Positions 1-7,253 of a stretch of 24,202 nucleotides of DNA are shown here, piece after piece. Origin of the DNA: CAZGVV01 sp964529155 (GTDB lineage Bacteria > Pseudomonadota > Alphaproteobacteria > Rickettsiales > SXRF01); the NCBI GenBank assembly GCA_964529155.1, contig CAZGVV010000030.1, forward strand, positions 1 to 24,202, in the 5' to 3' direction. The notes under the pieces are model-generated. The model was not told the origin of the DNA. It did no database searches and saw nothing but the letters and a program-made list of their open reading frames with translations. Position numbers and translations under genes: made by a program. The stretch's first letter is position 1; every line of letters starts with the position of its first letter.

Positions 1-2154
1 TTGCTGACTGTTCAGAGAATCAATAGCCAGCACATAATTGCTATTATTCGATTTGATTTGCAAATACCCGCTCGCCACTTGCGAATATGCGCCATTTGTT
101 TGCGGTAATGGATTGCCATCAATATCCACCAATTGCGCCGTCACAATGGGTGCGTAACTGGCAGGCGCTTTAAGCACTGCATTTCCACTCGCCGTTGCTG
201 CACCATACGGTGTATTGAGCGTATGTAACGATTGGTTCACCATGTATTGAATGGTGGAACTGCTAAGCGAGCCATCGGCGTTTTGCGTCGCCACGTCCAC
301 ACTGATCATGTAATAGGTAGACGTTGGATTGCTCGATAAATCCACGCTCACCACACCATTGGCTTTGGTGCGAATATTTTCACCGGCATTGGCCGTGGCA
401 TAGCTTGGCGTTCCCGTCATGCTCGCTTCGTTAAAGCTGCCGCCACTGGTCGCGTACCCCTGCGACTGTATATCAAAACCGGTAGCGGTTACATTGCTGA
501 CTTTGAAAAATCCACTCAGCTGTGAAGCGGCAATCCCATCTATAGAGCCAGAGGGCGTAGAGAGATAAATGTAATCACCATCCTGCAATGTAGTTGCTGC
601 TGCTGTGCTTACGGTCACGATATTGCTATTAGCCGACGTAGTATACGTGCCCGTGCTGGCAAGCGAAATGGAAGGTAATGTTGACGTAACGGGCGCTACG
701 GCATTATTAGCGTCATCCCTCACGCTTATATTAGTGACAAAAAATTTGGAGCTATTCCCCGATAAATTTTCCAAATTAAAATCAAAATCAAATGAGCGCG
801 AAGAAGTAGGCACTTTTGCCGAATTCGATACCAGCTGGATGTTATGCAAATCACCTAGTGATACTTGGTTTTTAGGGGCATAGTAATTATTGATGGCATC
901 GATAATGCTCTGTGTACTTGGATATCCTTGCCCGGAACCGGAATCTAGCTTGCTGAAATCAATATTAAGTGGGGGTAATCCATTAGTATCATCTGGATAT
1001 GGGCTTGGCACCGGCTGCCCTGAGCGAGTCAACAAGGCAAGTTTCATATTACCGCCCCAGCCGGTAATTTGTGTAGCAGATACTTCGCGCTGACCGGTTA
1101 AACTCACATTCCCTGGAAAGGGCGTGCCGCTGTTATGAATCGCATTCGCCTGGGTCATCATGGCCGATGCAAGATTATCCAGCTGATCAACCATCTGCGA
1201 AATTTGCTGATCGCGCATGGTAAGAAGCCCGGCTATTTCGCCATTTTTCATGGTCGTTGTCACTGCGCTGCTTGGACCGCCGGTTACAATCGGAATAGCC
1301 GGTGGAATAGCCACACCGACTTCATTTAAACGATTTACCGTAATCGGACTCATCGGCTGACCTGCGGCAATACTTTTTCCCGACGGCTGCGGAGTAAAAT
1401 TCACTTGGTATAACGCATTATCCAGCAGCGGCGCACCGCCTGCCGTGTTGATATGCACTTGCTTGGTGCTATCAAAATAATACGTCACATCCACATATTT
1501 CGATAATTGATTCAATTGCTGATCGCGTTGATCCAATAAATCAGGCGCGTTGCCGCCGCCATTATTAGCAACATAGGCCAGACCTGCATTGGTATCCTGC
1601 AATTGCTTGAGAATACTATTGACCGTGCCGACATCTTGAAAAATTTGCTGGTCGGCCTCATAACGCAAATCCTGAAGACCCGCGGCCAGGCCACTGATTT
1701 TTGTCGCGACGTTTTGTCCGCTTTGTAAAGCATTTACTTGCAATGACGCATCGGAAGGCGCACTCGCCAGCTGCTGCAAGGCCGTAAAAAATCCGGTGAT
1801 TGCTGAAGCGATGCTGTTGTCAGTGGTGGCACTGCTACTGCCATTAGGCTGCCCAAGCAATGCTTGAATACGCGTCGCATAGTCGCTCAGCACGGAAGCA
1901 TTACCCACCATGCCGGTTTCCTGCTGCATGGCACGCTGCAAGGAGAGGTCCACCTACCGCGTGATATTATCCACTTTAACACCGTGGCCTTCTCCAGCCA
2001 CGATATTATTGCTTACAGTAACAATTTTGCGCGTATAGCCATCGGTATTCGCATTGGCGATGTTATTTGATAACGTCGATAGCACCTGCTTGCTGGCATT
2101 AATGCCAGTCAGTGCACTGCTCAGTGCGGAAGACAATCCTGCGGTGGTAGCCAT
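1..2154 (-). pseudogene. flgK: Flagellar hook-filament junction protein FlgK, 3'-partial, interrupted by an in-frame TAG
   Basis: FlgK (HAP1) joins the flagellar hook to the filament outside the cell. The first 66 codons from the ATG at 2154 give the classic N-terminus of axial proteins (ALTGINASKQVLSTLSNNIAN, then NTDGYTRK). Codon 67 is TAG at 1956-1954. Beyond it the same frame stays open for 651 codons to the window edge and reads as FlgK: VDLSLQRAMQQETG, then LLDQRDQQLNQLSKYVDV. No other stop lies in that frame, so one base is the only lesion. A CAG or GTG codon at this place would restore the gene. The middle is Ser/Thr/Asn-rich, as usual for the variable outer domains; the conserved C-terminal helix lies beyond the window. 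The start has a strong AAGGGGAG ribosome site. It is the fourth gene of the flgI operon. Either a true nonsense mutation or a consensus error; the sequence alone cannot say. Confidence 0.88.
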
Positions 2155-2188
2155 GTAGGTGCTCCCCTTGGCGCTATGCCAATGCGAT

Positions 2189-2641
2189 TTAAGCGTTTTG
2201 GTTCAACGTAATCGAAAGAGAATTTCCATCCATCATGCCGCGCTTACCGCGATCATCATAAATGCTGCCGCTGGATTCGCGTAAAACACGCGTCACAGCG
2301 GTCACGATACGGTGATTGGCAGCCTGCGCAATCATAAGACGGCGATGATTTTCGGCAAGAATGTCTTCAAACACTTTAATCACTTCCGCCAATGCCACTT
2401 TCTCCTGCACATCAATCGTATCTTTCAAATGCGGGTGCTTATCCATCAGCTTGCGCTGGTTTTCCAAGGCAGTGGTAAGAAATAGTTTCTCTGCCTGCAA
2501 ATCAGCGATTTTGCCAATCTGCATACCGGTTAGCAGCTCCACTTCCTTGGCCAATACCTTGGAAAGTTTAGTGGTCAGCTGAATCAAATCTCCCACGTTA
2601 AGCTTTTCGGGCACGGACTGCGATGTATGTGCTATACTCAT
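2189..2641 (-). CDS. flgN: FlgN-like flagellar export chaperone
   Basis: A 150-residue, almost wholly helical protein with no signal peptide or membrane segment. Its length, long amphipathic helices (for example the run around LTTKLSKVLAKEVELLTG) and its place directly before flgK fit FlgN, the cytoplasmic chaperone that holds FlgK and FlgL for the flagellar type III export gate. Sequence conservation in FlgN is weak, so the name rests on shape plus position. The ATG overlaps the flgJ stop by four bases (ATGA), implying translational coupling. It ends in TAA, 34 bases before the flgK start. A generic flagellar coiled-coil protein is the alternative. Confidence 0.72.
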   Translation of the reverse strand: MSIAHTSQSVPEKLNVGDLIQLTTKLSKVLAKEVELLTGMQIGKIADLQAEKLFLTTALENQRKLMDKHPHLKDTIDVQEKVALAEVIKVFEDILAENHRRLMIAQAANHRIVTAVTRVLRESSGSIYDDRGKRGMMDGNSLSITLNQNA

Positions 2642-2995
2642 GACTTTACCTCCTGTAATGCAAGCATTTCTTTCTTTACCATATCAGCAATACCAAGCCC
2701 GCCATGGGCGGCCATTGCCTTGCCGTATTGATCAATCAACCAGGAGCGGTAAATATCTCCGCCACCTGAGCCGGTGTCCTGATCTTCCCAACCCGATACC
2801 GACACATCCTGAAACATCGACTGCATCATCTGGCTGGCGAGGGCAATTACATGATGATCCGCCTGCCGNNNNNNNNNNAAAATCCCGCGCCGTCGCGTCA
2901 ATTTGCGCAAGCGTTGAAGGCTTGCCCATCCGCGGCAGCGAGCGCGCCTGACCAGTTGCAATGGTGGGATCAGCAAGGGCGGAAATACTGCTCAT
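2638..2995 (-). CDS. flgJ: FlgJ-like rod-binding protein (N-terminal domain only), broken by an N gap
   Basis: The C-terminal half carries the rod-binding signature: SQMMQSMF, then GGDIYRSWLIDQYGKAMA and GLGIADMVKKEM. This matches the short alphaproteobacterial FlgJ, which caps the growing rod in the periplasm and lacks the muramidase domain of the enterobacterial protein. The N-terminal part (ATG at 2995, ending ATARDF) and the C-terminal part lie in different frames on either side of the N run at 2869-2878. Both sides meet the gap at codon boundaries, so the true gap must be a multiple of three bases, not ten. About 11 residues (RQADHHVIALA) stand between the gap and SQMM where the family usually has about five after ARDF, so the joint may be wrong. 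It starts just after the flgI stop with a GAGGTGA ribosome site and overlaps flgN by ATGA. Confidence 0.8.
2869..2878. other. Assembly gap (10 N) inside flgJ
   Basis: Ten undetermined bases. The reading frame changes across the run, so ten is a placeholder; coding continuity needs a length divisible by three. Confidence 0.95.
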
Positions 2996-2996
2996 A

Positions 2997-4142
2997 TCAC
3001 CTCACCTCAATATTAGCCTGGAGCGCGCCCGAGGCTTTCACGGTTTGCAAAATACTGATCAAATCGCGCGGCCCCACACCTAAGGCGTTTAATCCGGCGA
3101 CCAATTCCTTAAGCGTTGTGCCCTTCTGCAGCACCGCCATGCGGCGGCCCGGCTCTTCGTTAACCGTCACATCCGTTACCGTGGTCTGCACGGTTTGCGA
3201 ACCTGCCGGTGCCAATGGATTCGGTTGCGAGATTTGCGGCGTTTCCTGCACACGAATAGAGAGATTTCCCTGTGCCACTGCCACGGTATTAATCCGCACA
3301 TCCTCACCAATTACGATGGTACCGGATGATTCATCAATCACAATACGCGCCGGCTGATCGGTTTCTATGGGTAATTGCTCAATATCCGCCAGCAATTGAA
3401 TAGCTTTTTGCTTATATACCGGCGGCACGGTCAGCTGGACGGTTGCAGGGTCTAATACTTCAGCCGTTCCCGGCCCAACCTGGGCATTTATTGCCTCGGC
3501 CACGGTCCGCGCCGTAGTAATGTCTGGATTCCGAAGCGCCAGCTTTAACTGATCCATGTTATTTAGTTGGAACGGAATTTCACGTTCCACAATACCGCCA
3601 TTAGGCACAAACCCCTGGGTTGGCACGCCCTTGGTGATGGTAGTCGCCGCACCTTCGGCACGGAATCCCCCCACGGAAATCGCCCCCTGACCCACGGCAT
3701 ACACTTCCCCATCGGCGCCATAGAGCGAGGTGGCAAGCAACGTACCACCCTGTAAATTACTCGCATCCCCCATGGCGCTCACCGTGACATCCAGATGACT
3801 ACCGCTTCGGGCAAATGGCGGCAAGGTTGCCGTCACACTCACTGCAGCGACGTTTTTTGTTTTCAAATTAGTTCCACGGGTATTCACGCCCTGACGCTCT
3901 AGAAAGGCGACCAGACTTTCCTGAGTAAATACTGCATTATTTAATTTATCACCGGTACCGTTCAGTCCAACCACCAGTCCGTACCCCATCAGCATGTTAT
4001 CGCGCACGCCTTCAAACGTTACGATATCTTTAATCCGCGAGCCTGCCTGCGCCTGCCCACTCATGCCCATGCAAAACACCGCCAGAAATGCGACGATAGA
4101 CTTATTAATCAACCGATTGTTTTTATACATATGCCACATCAT
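2997..4142 (-). CDS. flgI: Flagellar P-ring protein FlgI
   Basis: FlgI forms the periplasmic P ring, the bushing around the flagellar rod in the peptidoglycan layer. Family landmarks run in order: SRIKDIVTFEGVRDNMLMGY at the mature N-terminus, GLNGTGD, RQGVNTRG, KNVAAVSVTATLPPFARSGS, LYGADGEVYAVGQGAISVGG, and the C-terminal VGPRDLISILQTVKASGAL. A Sec signal peptide precedes it: Lys-rich start, hydrophobic core, cleavage after GQAQA. The open frame reaches 4169, but I place the start at 4142 (or the adjacent ATG at 4139). A GAGGAA ribosome site at 4152-4147 serves these codons, and the sigma54-type promoter at 4180-4165 would begin transcription below 4169. The result is about 381 residues, close to the family norm. 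It is the first gene of the flgI-flgJ-flgN-flgK operon. Confidence 0.95.
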   Translation of the reverse strand: MMWHMYKNNRLINKSIVAFLAVFCMGMSGQAQAGSRIKDIVTFEGVRDNMLMGYGLVVGLNGTGDKLNNAVFTQESLVAFLERQGVNTRGTNLKTKNVAAVSVTATLPPFARSGSHLDVTVSAMGDASNLQGGTLLATSLYGADGEVYAVGQGAISVGGFRAEGAATTITKGVPTQGFVPNGGIVEREIPFQLNNMDQLKLALRNPDITTARTVAEAINAQVGPGTAEVLDPATVQLTVPPVYKQKAIQLLADIEQLPIETDQPARIVIDESSGTIVIGEDVRINTVAVAQGNLSIRVQETPQISQPNPLAPAGSQTVQTTVTDVTVNEEPGRRMAVLQKGTTLKELVAGLNALGVGPRDLISILQTVKASGALQANIEVR

Positions 4143-4146
4143 AAAA

Positions 4147-4152
4147 TTCCTC
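4147..4152 (-). promoter_or_regulatory. Ribosome binding site deciding the flgI start
   Basis: GAGGAA on the minus strand lies 4 bases before the ATG at 4142 and 7 before the ATG at 4139. It rules against the longer frame beginning at 4169. Confidence 0.65.
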
Positions 4153-4164
4153 ATTTCGTAGACA

Positions 4165-4180
4165 AGCAAACCTCATGCCA
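4165..4180 (-). promoter_or_regulatory. Sigma54 (RpoN) -24/-12 promoter of the flgI operon
   Basis: The minus strand reads TGGCAT, five bases (GAGGT), then TTGCT. This matches the sigma54 consensus TGGCAC-N5-TTGCW in all but one base and keeps the invariant GG-N10-GC spacing. A start about 12 bases past the GC would fall near 4154, just before the flgI ribosome site, giving a leader of only a dozen bases. RpoN with a FlbD/FleQ-type activator drives rod, ring and hook genes in many alphaproteobacteria, so the context fits. Confidence 0.62.
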
Positions 4181-4195
4181 CACGAGGCAAAGTGG

Positions 4196-4216
4196 CCTCC
4201 ACACGCCCTGTGGGGG
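4196..4216. other. Stem-loop upstream of the flgI promoter
   Basis: Eight paired positions (CCTCCACA against TGTGGGGGG, with one T-G pair) enclose a five-base CGCCC loop. It lies 16 bases upstream of the -24 element. No T run follows on either strand that would make it a clear terminator. It could be part of an activator site for the sigma54 promoter, or chance. Confidence 0.35.
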
Positions 4217-4225
4217 GATTTTCTA

Positions 4226-4254
4226 TTGTATCGCCCGGTAATCGATGCTATATG
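4226..4254 (+). promoter_or_regulatory. Weak sigma70-like promoter for the 4322-5868 gene pair
   Basis: TTGTAT (4226-4231) and TATATG (4249-4254) are separated by 17 bases. Both hexamers are imperfect (3/6 and 4/6). It is the best pairing I see in the region between flgI and the diverging gene. Confidence 0.25.
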
Positions 4255-4321
4255 TGGTACGTAGATTACGCGGCTTTAACTATATAAAGTTTTTAGTAAC
4301 GGCTTACGGTTTTGGTCTTTG

Positions 4322-4732
4322 ATGCAAGCTTCCCAGGCACTTACTGAATCTCCGCTTCCTCGCCCTAAAGTGGGCCGCCCTCCCTCTATATCCGTTGCTC
4401 CGCCCGCACCCTCGCAGCGCGAACCCTTGAAAAGGCGATTGGTGGCCTCCGCCGTATGTGCGTTGGCTATTGGTATTATTTTATTCGGCAAAGTTCCAAG
4501 CACGCCACATTCACGCCCTATTCCGGCATCCACTACGGAATTAGCCCCCTTAGCGCCCGTCACCGGCATGGGAGCAGATAAAACCAGCAGCCGCCTAGTG
4601 GGAGACTTCACCTTATTAGAGCAACAAAAGACCGCAAATGTTGTTTCTCAGAGCAATAATGACAACGGGCCGGACACGGCCATTGACAGCGGGGATCGTA
4701 AGCGTCTACTTTCCATCCTTAATAAAGATTGA
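4322..4732 (+). CDS. Proline-rich single-pass membrane protein of unknown function
   Basis: I do not recognise this 136-residue protein. It has a proline-rich N-terminal tail of about 35 residues with no signal sequence (PRPKVGRPPSISVAPPAPS), then basic residues (KRR) and one hydrophobic helix at about residues 40-56 (LVASAVCALAIGIILF). A polar, low-complexity remainder follows and ends in a charged stretch, GDRKRLLSILNKD. The positive residues before the helix suggest a cytoplasmic N-terminus and periplasmic C-terminus. A TTG lies immediately before the ATG, but the ATG at 4322 is the natural start; no strong ribosome site is visible. It diverges from flgI and precedes the TAXI binding-protein gene by 26 bases, probably in one transcript. 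Short length and low complexity lower confidence. Confidence 0.6.
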   Translation: MQASQALTESPLPRPKVGRPPSISVAPPAPSQREPLKRRLVASAVCALAIGIILFGKVPSTPHSRPIPASTTELAPLAPVTGMGADKTSSRLVGDFTLLEQQKTANVVSQSNNDNGPDTAIDSGDRKRLLSILNKD

Positions 4733-4758
4733 TTCATTCTTATTTGGTAGGATGGTTT

Positions 4759-5868
4759 ATGTGGATTAACCACCCGGCGCGGTGGCGCAGTTTTATTCCG
4801 TGCATAATTACGTGCGTAATCATGCTCAGCCTTCTGGGTTTTCCCTCTCTTCTTCTGGCTGCAGCACCATTTACGTTGGTAACTGGACCAAAAACAGGCA
4901 CTTATATCGCTATTGGCCGTGATATTGCCCGCGTTGGCAAAAGCGTGGGCGTTCCTATTGATATAAAAACATCTGACGGTTCAATCGACAATATCAAACA
5001 TTTAAACGGGAAAAATCATGCCTCCCTGGCTATTGTTCAATCTGATGTCCTGGGCTTTCTAAAACGTTCCCAGAATACTGACACTCAGAAAATGGCAGAG
5101 CATCTGCGCGTTGTAATGCCGCTGTATTATGAGGAAGTACATGTGCTGGCTCGCAACAATATCCACAGCTTTGCCGAACTGAAAGACAAACGCGTTATTG
5201 TGGGCGAAGACGGCAGCGGCCATATGCTTACTGCCATCAATCTACTTGCCATGATGAACATAACACCCAGCCACATCCTCAAGCAATCCGCCCCCGATGG
5301 TATTGTCTCCCTGCTCGACAACGAAGCCGACGCGCTGATTTATATCGGCGGCAAACCTGTTAAACTGTTTCAAAACCTGGCCACGCTGCCAAAAGGTGGG
5401 CACAAATTCGCTACACTGCTTAGCGATCTGCATTTTGTACCGCTGAATGACCCACGCATGCTGGAAGAATATCCTCCTGCAACCATTGGGCAGGATGATT
5501 ATGATTTCGTACATGAAACCATACCCACCATCGCCGTTACCGCTATTTTAGTGGATTATGATTACTCTGCAAAAAAAACTGCAACACTCTGCCGCCGTAT
5601 GCATACCCTTACGCAGGGAATAATAAAACAATTGCCTGAATTGCAGAAAAACGGCCACCCTAAATGGCAACAAACCATTCCTGATGCAAACCTATCCATC
5701 TGGAAAAAAGATAGCTGCGCCTGGGGAAATAGTGCGGAAATCCAAGCAGAGCCAGAAGAAAAATCTGAGCCTGCACCGGCAAAAAAGAAAGCCACCTCTC
5801 CCCACAAAAAATCCCACCACACATCCACGCCTCACCCTCATCACAACAGCTCCGGGCGTGACAGGTAA
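4759..5868 (+). CDS. TAXI-family TRAP transporter solute-binding protein
   Basis: TAXI proteins are periplasmic ligand receptors, usually feeding a fused TRAP permease. After a long N-terminus and signal peptide (cleavage near LLLAAA) come the family landmarks: TGPKTGTYIAIGRDIAR, SDGSIDNIKHLN, LAIVQSDV, HVLARNNIHSFAELKDKRV, GEDGSGHMLTAINLL and DALIYIGGKPV. The frame is open from 4729, but the ATG at 4759 has a TAGGA ribosome site six bases upstream and is preferred (369 residues). The last 45 or so residues are odd: a Glu/Ala/Pro/Lys-rich linker followed by a tail with six histidines (HKKSHHTSTPHPHH), which could bind metal or cell wall. No TRAP membrane subunit is in the window, so the partner is elsewhere or absent. 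Ligand unknown; glutamate-like or carboxylate ligands are only a family expectation. Confidence 0.88.
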   Translation: MWINHPARWRSFIPCIITCVIMLSLLGFPSLLLAAAPFTLVTGPKTGTYIAIGRDIARVGKSVGVPIDIKTSDGSIDNIKHLNGKNHASLAIVQSDVLGFLKRSQNTDTQKMAEHLRVVMPLYYEEVHVLARNNIHSFAELKDKRVIVGEDGSGHMLTAINLLAMMNITPSHILKQSAPDGIVSLLDNEADALIYIGGKPVKLFQNLATLPKGGHKFATLLSDLHFVPLNDPRMLEEYPPATIGQDDYDFVHETIPTIAVTAILVDYDYSAKKTATLCRRMHTLTQGIIKQLPELQKNGHPKWQQTIPDANLSIWKKDSCAWGNSAEIQAEPEEKSEPAPAKKKATSPHKKSHHTSTPHPHHNSSGRDR

Positions 5869-5888
5869 AGTAATTTCCTCCCCCTTTA

Positions 5889-5908
5889 CCCCTTCCGGGG
5901 CATTTTTT
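5889..5908 (+). terminator. Rho-independent terminator after the TAXI gene
   Basis: A GC-only stem CCCC-TTCC-GGGG is followed by CA and six T, 20 bases after the TAXI stop codon. The stem is short (4 bp), so strength is uncertain. Confidence 0.5.
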
Positions 5909-5930
5909 CTTATGGCAAAGCTGAGAGTGA

Positions 5931-5953
5931 AGCCGGTAATTCCGGATCCGGCT
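5931..5953. other. Inverted repeat
   Basis: AGCCGG and CCGGCT pair over an 11-base loop that itself contains TCCGGA. It lies between the TAXI terminator and the 6S-like RNA. Function unknown; it could be part of the upstream region of that RNA. Confidence 0.4.
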
Positions 5954-5980
5954 GAGTGGCAAGTGAGCTCATGGGCTCGC

Positions 5981-6181
5981 GGCGGGTATCCAGCCTGCGC
6001 CGCGATGACCCTGTGTGGGTGAGAGAGGGGTAACTCTGTTTCATACCATACATGCATAACATGGCGTGGCGGATGGTGTGGCGTGTCAATGCAAACAACA
6101 GTTGGTGGTTCTCCCATCCGCTGGCGTACGCAAATCACTCACACCGCCGGAAGAAGGTCTCGTGTGGTTGCAACCACCGCC
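5981..6181 (+). ncRNA. ssrS: Candidate 6S-like RNA
   Basis: This stretch between convergent genes folds on the plus strand into a rod of nested stems: 5981-5985 with 6177-6181, 5991-5995 with 6166-6170, 6001-6010 with 6156-6164 (one bulge), and 6013-6022 with 6135-6144. A large asymmetric bubble follows, then a terminal stem, 6067-6076 with 6114-6123. Five G-U pairs in these stems would become A-C mismatches on the other strand, which favours plus-strand transcription. The 5' side of the bubble holds TTTCATACCA (6039-6048) followed by a small hairpin (CCAT/ATGG). From memory, Escherichia coli 6S RNA has the same ten bases and a hairpin at the same place. 6S RNA imitates an open promoter and sequesters sigma70 RNA polymerase. 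About 200 bases is near the usual length. No clear promoter was found, and the ends are inferred. Confidence 0.5.
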
Positions 6182-6198
6182 CTTAAGACATTAGGGGC
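6179..6198 (+). terminator. Hairpin at the 3' end of the 6S-like RNA
   Basis: GCCCTTAA pairs with TTAGGGGC over a GACA tetraloop: eight pairs, one of them G-U on the plus strand. No T run follows (AAATACT), so it is not a classic intrinsic terminator; it could be an RNA 3' end structure. Just before it, 6164-6177 is a perfect 14-base palindrome (GTGGTTGCAACCAC). Confidence 0.35.
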
Positions 6199-6224
6199 AA
6201 ATACTATCGGCTAACAACGAAGGA

Positions 6225-7214
6225 CTAATCTACATGCCCTAAACGTGAACGCTTCGTCGCCAGATAATATTCATTATGTGCGGTAGGATTCGGGCGAAGG
6301 GGGAGTTGCTCAACTACGTTAATACCACATGCCCGTAATACCGCCGCTTTAGCGGGATTATTGGTCAGCAGTTTTATTGTCTGGATACTCAGCGCTTGCA
6401 GCATGCGCGCGCCGAGCGAAAAATCGCGCTCATCGCCTGAAAAACCCAGCACATGATTCGCATCCACCGTATCCATGCCGTTATCTTGCAGCTGATATGC
6501 CCGTAATTTATTCGCAAGCCCAATACCACGGCCTTCCTGGTCTAAATACAGCAAAACACCCCCGCCGCCTTGGGCGATGGTTTCCAGCGCCAATTTCAAT
6601 TGGTCACCACAATCACAGCGTAGTGACCCCAGTAAATCCCCGGTTAAGCAGGACGAGTGTAAACGCACCAAAGGCGCATCCATGGCCAGAGGCGTACCAA
6701 TCACCACCGCCAGATGCGTGGCACCTCCCCTCTCACGAAACGGAATAATGGTTGTATGCTCCGATGCGTGTATAGGAAGCCTGGCTTCCGGCAGCCGCAC
6801 CAATTGCTTCGGAGTTTCCGCATATTTCTGCACATCGGCTTGCGAAAGGCTGATTGCTCCCGCTTCCGCGACTCCTCCTACTAATGCCGCAGGCAGAAAT
6901 CCTGTCTCACGGATGAGATTAAGCGCTGATAATTCTAGACCATTTGCCTTGCGCACAGGCAGGAGTGCAGGCAACGTCTTTCCATATAAGGCAACCAGAG
7001 TGTGCTCAGCACCTATTGATTCGATGGTCACTGCATCATTATTTTCATTCACTTTCAAATAGCTAGCACGAGATGCCGTCAACACCAACGCCTGATTTTC
7101 CGCACGCGCAACCTCAGCGGCACGCACGGCAACCCCCTCTAACAGCACGGCATAGCCGCGTTTCAGCTCATCAATGGCGCGCGCAACAAGGCGTAATTGG
7201 TGGTTTTCTTGCAT
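6225..7214 (-). CDS. ribA: GTP cyclohydrolase II
   Basis: RibA converts GTP to 2,5-diamino-6-ribosylamino-pyrimidinone 5'-phosphate, formate and pyrophosphate, the first step of riboflavin synthesis in the cytoplasm. The zinc site is present as C-x10-C-x-C (SSCLTGDLLGSLRCDC). So are the GTP-handling motifs LDQEGRGIGL, SGDERDFSLGA and LLTNNPAK. The catalytic domain occupies about residues 130-329. The first 130 residues are an extension, seen in many alphaproteobacterial RibA proteins; it resembles a degenerate partner domain rather than a working dihydroxybutanone-phosphate synthase. Total 329 residues. It ends in TAG, the only gene here to do so. It is transcribed alone, converging on the TAXI gene and diverging from the regulator at 7265. 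No FMN riboswitch is visible in the short upstream region. Confidence 0.95.
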   Translation of the reverse strand: MQENHQLRLVARAIDELKRGYAVLLEGVAVRAAEVARAENQALVLTASRASYLKVNENNDAVTIESIGAEHTLVALYGKTLPALLPVRKANGLELSALNLIRETGFLPAALVGGVAEAGAISLSQADVQKYAETPKQLVRLPEARLPIHASEHTTIIPFRERGGATHLAVVIGTPLAMDAPLVRLHSSCLTGDLLGSLRCDCGDQLKLALETIAQGGGGVLLYLDQEGRGIGLANKLRAYQLQDNGMDTVDANHVLGFSGDERDFSLGARMLQALSIQTIKLLTNNPAKAAVLRACGINVVEQLPLRPNPTAHNEYYLATKRSRLGHVD

Positions 7215-7242
7215 CTGATACCGTGCTATACAGGTCTACAAT
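7215..7242 (+). promoter_or_regulatory. Possible promoter of the regulator-rlmN unit
   Basis: CTGATA (7215-7220) and TACAAT (7237-7242) are 16 bases apart. Transcription would begin at or next to the ATG at 7249, giving a leaderless message. Weak, and the first gene is broken by the following N run. Confidence 0.25.
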
Positions 7243-7253
7243 AATTAAATGAT

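Noticed and set aside
1954..1956. Recoding of TAG as an amino acid to rescue flgK
   Set aside because: ribA ends naturally in TAG, and no other gene in the window contains an internal TAG. Nothing suggests suppression, so mutation or base error is simpler.
4143..4169. Longer flgI start at 4169
   Set aside because: It would precede the expected sigma54 transcription start near 4154 and has no ribosome site; the extra residues would spoil the signal peptide.
4276..4611. Minus-strand ORF opposite the proline-rich protein gene
   Set aside because: It lacks a ribosome site and family features. The plus-strand ORF has a membrane helix and sits in an apparent operon, so this is taken as a shadow.
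5978..6004. REP-like mobile palindrome (CGCGGCG/CGCCGCG) typical of alphaproteobacterial spacers
   Set aside because: Only one copy is present in the window, and both arms are also explained by the stems of the 6S-like rod. It remains possible if many copies exist in the genome.
5692..6138. Minus-strand ORF of 148 codons across the TAXI tail and the spacer
   Set aside because: Composition is Arg/Cys/Phe-rich without protein-like pattern, it lies opposite a real gene for a third of its length, and the rest is better explained by the plus-strand structured RNA.
5869..6224. tmRNA, SRP RNA, RNase P RNA or tRNA in the spacer
   Set aside because: I found no tag reading frame ending in Ala-Ala, no GGAAGGAAGCA-type loop, no RNase P core signature, and no cloverleaf with TTCGA.
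6225..7214. RibBA fusion with active dihydroxybutanone-phosphate synthase
   Set aside because: The N-terminal 130 residues lack the acidic catalytic motifs of RibB, and the extension is shorter than a full RibB domain.
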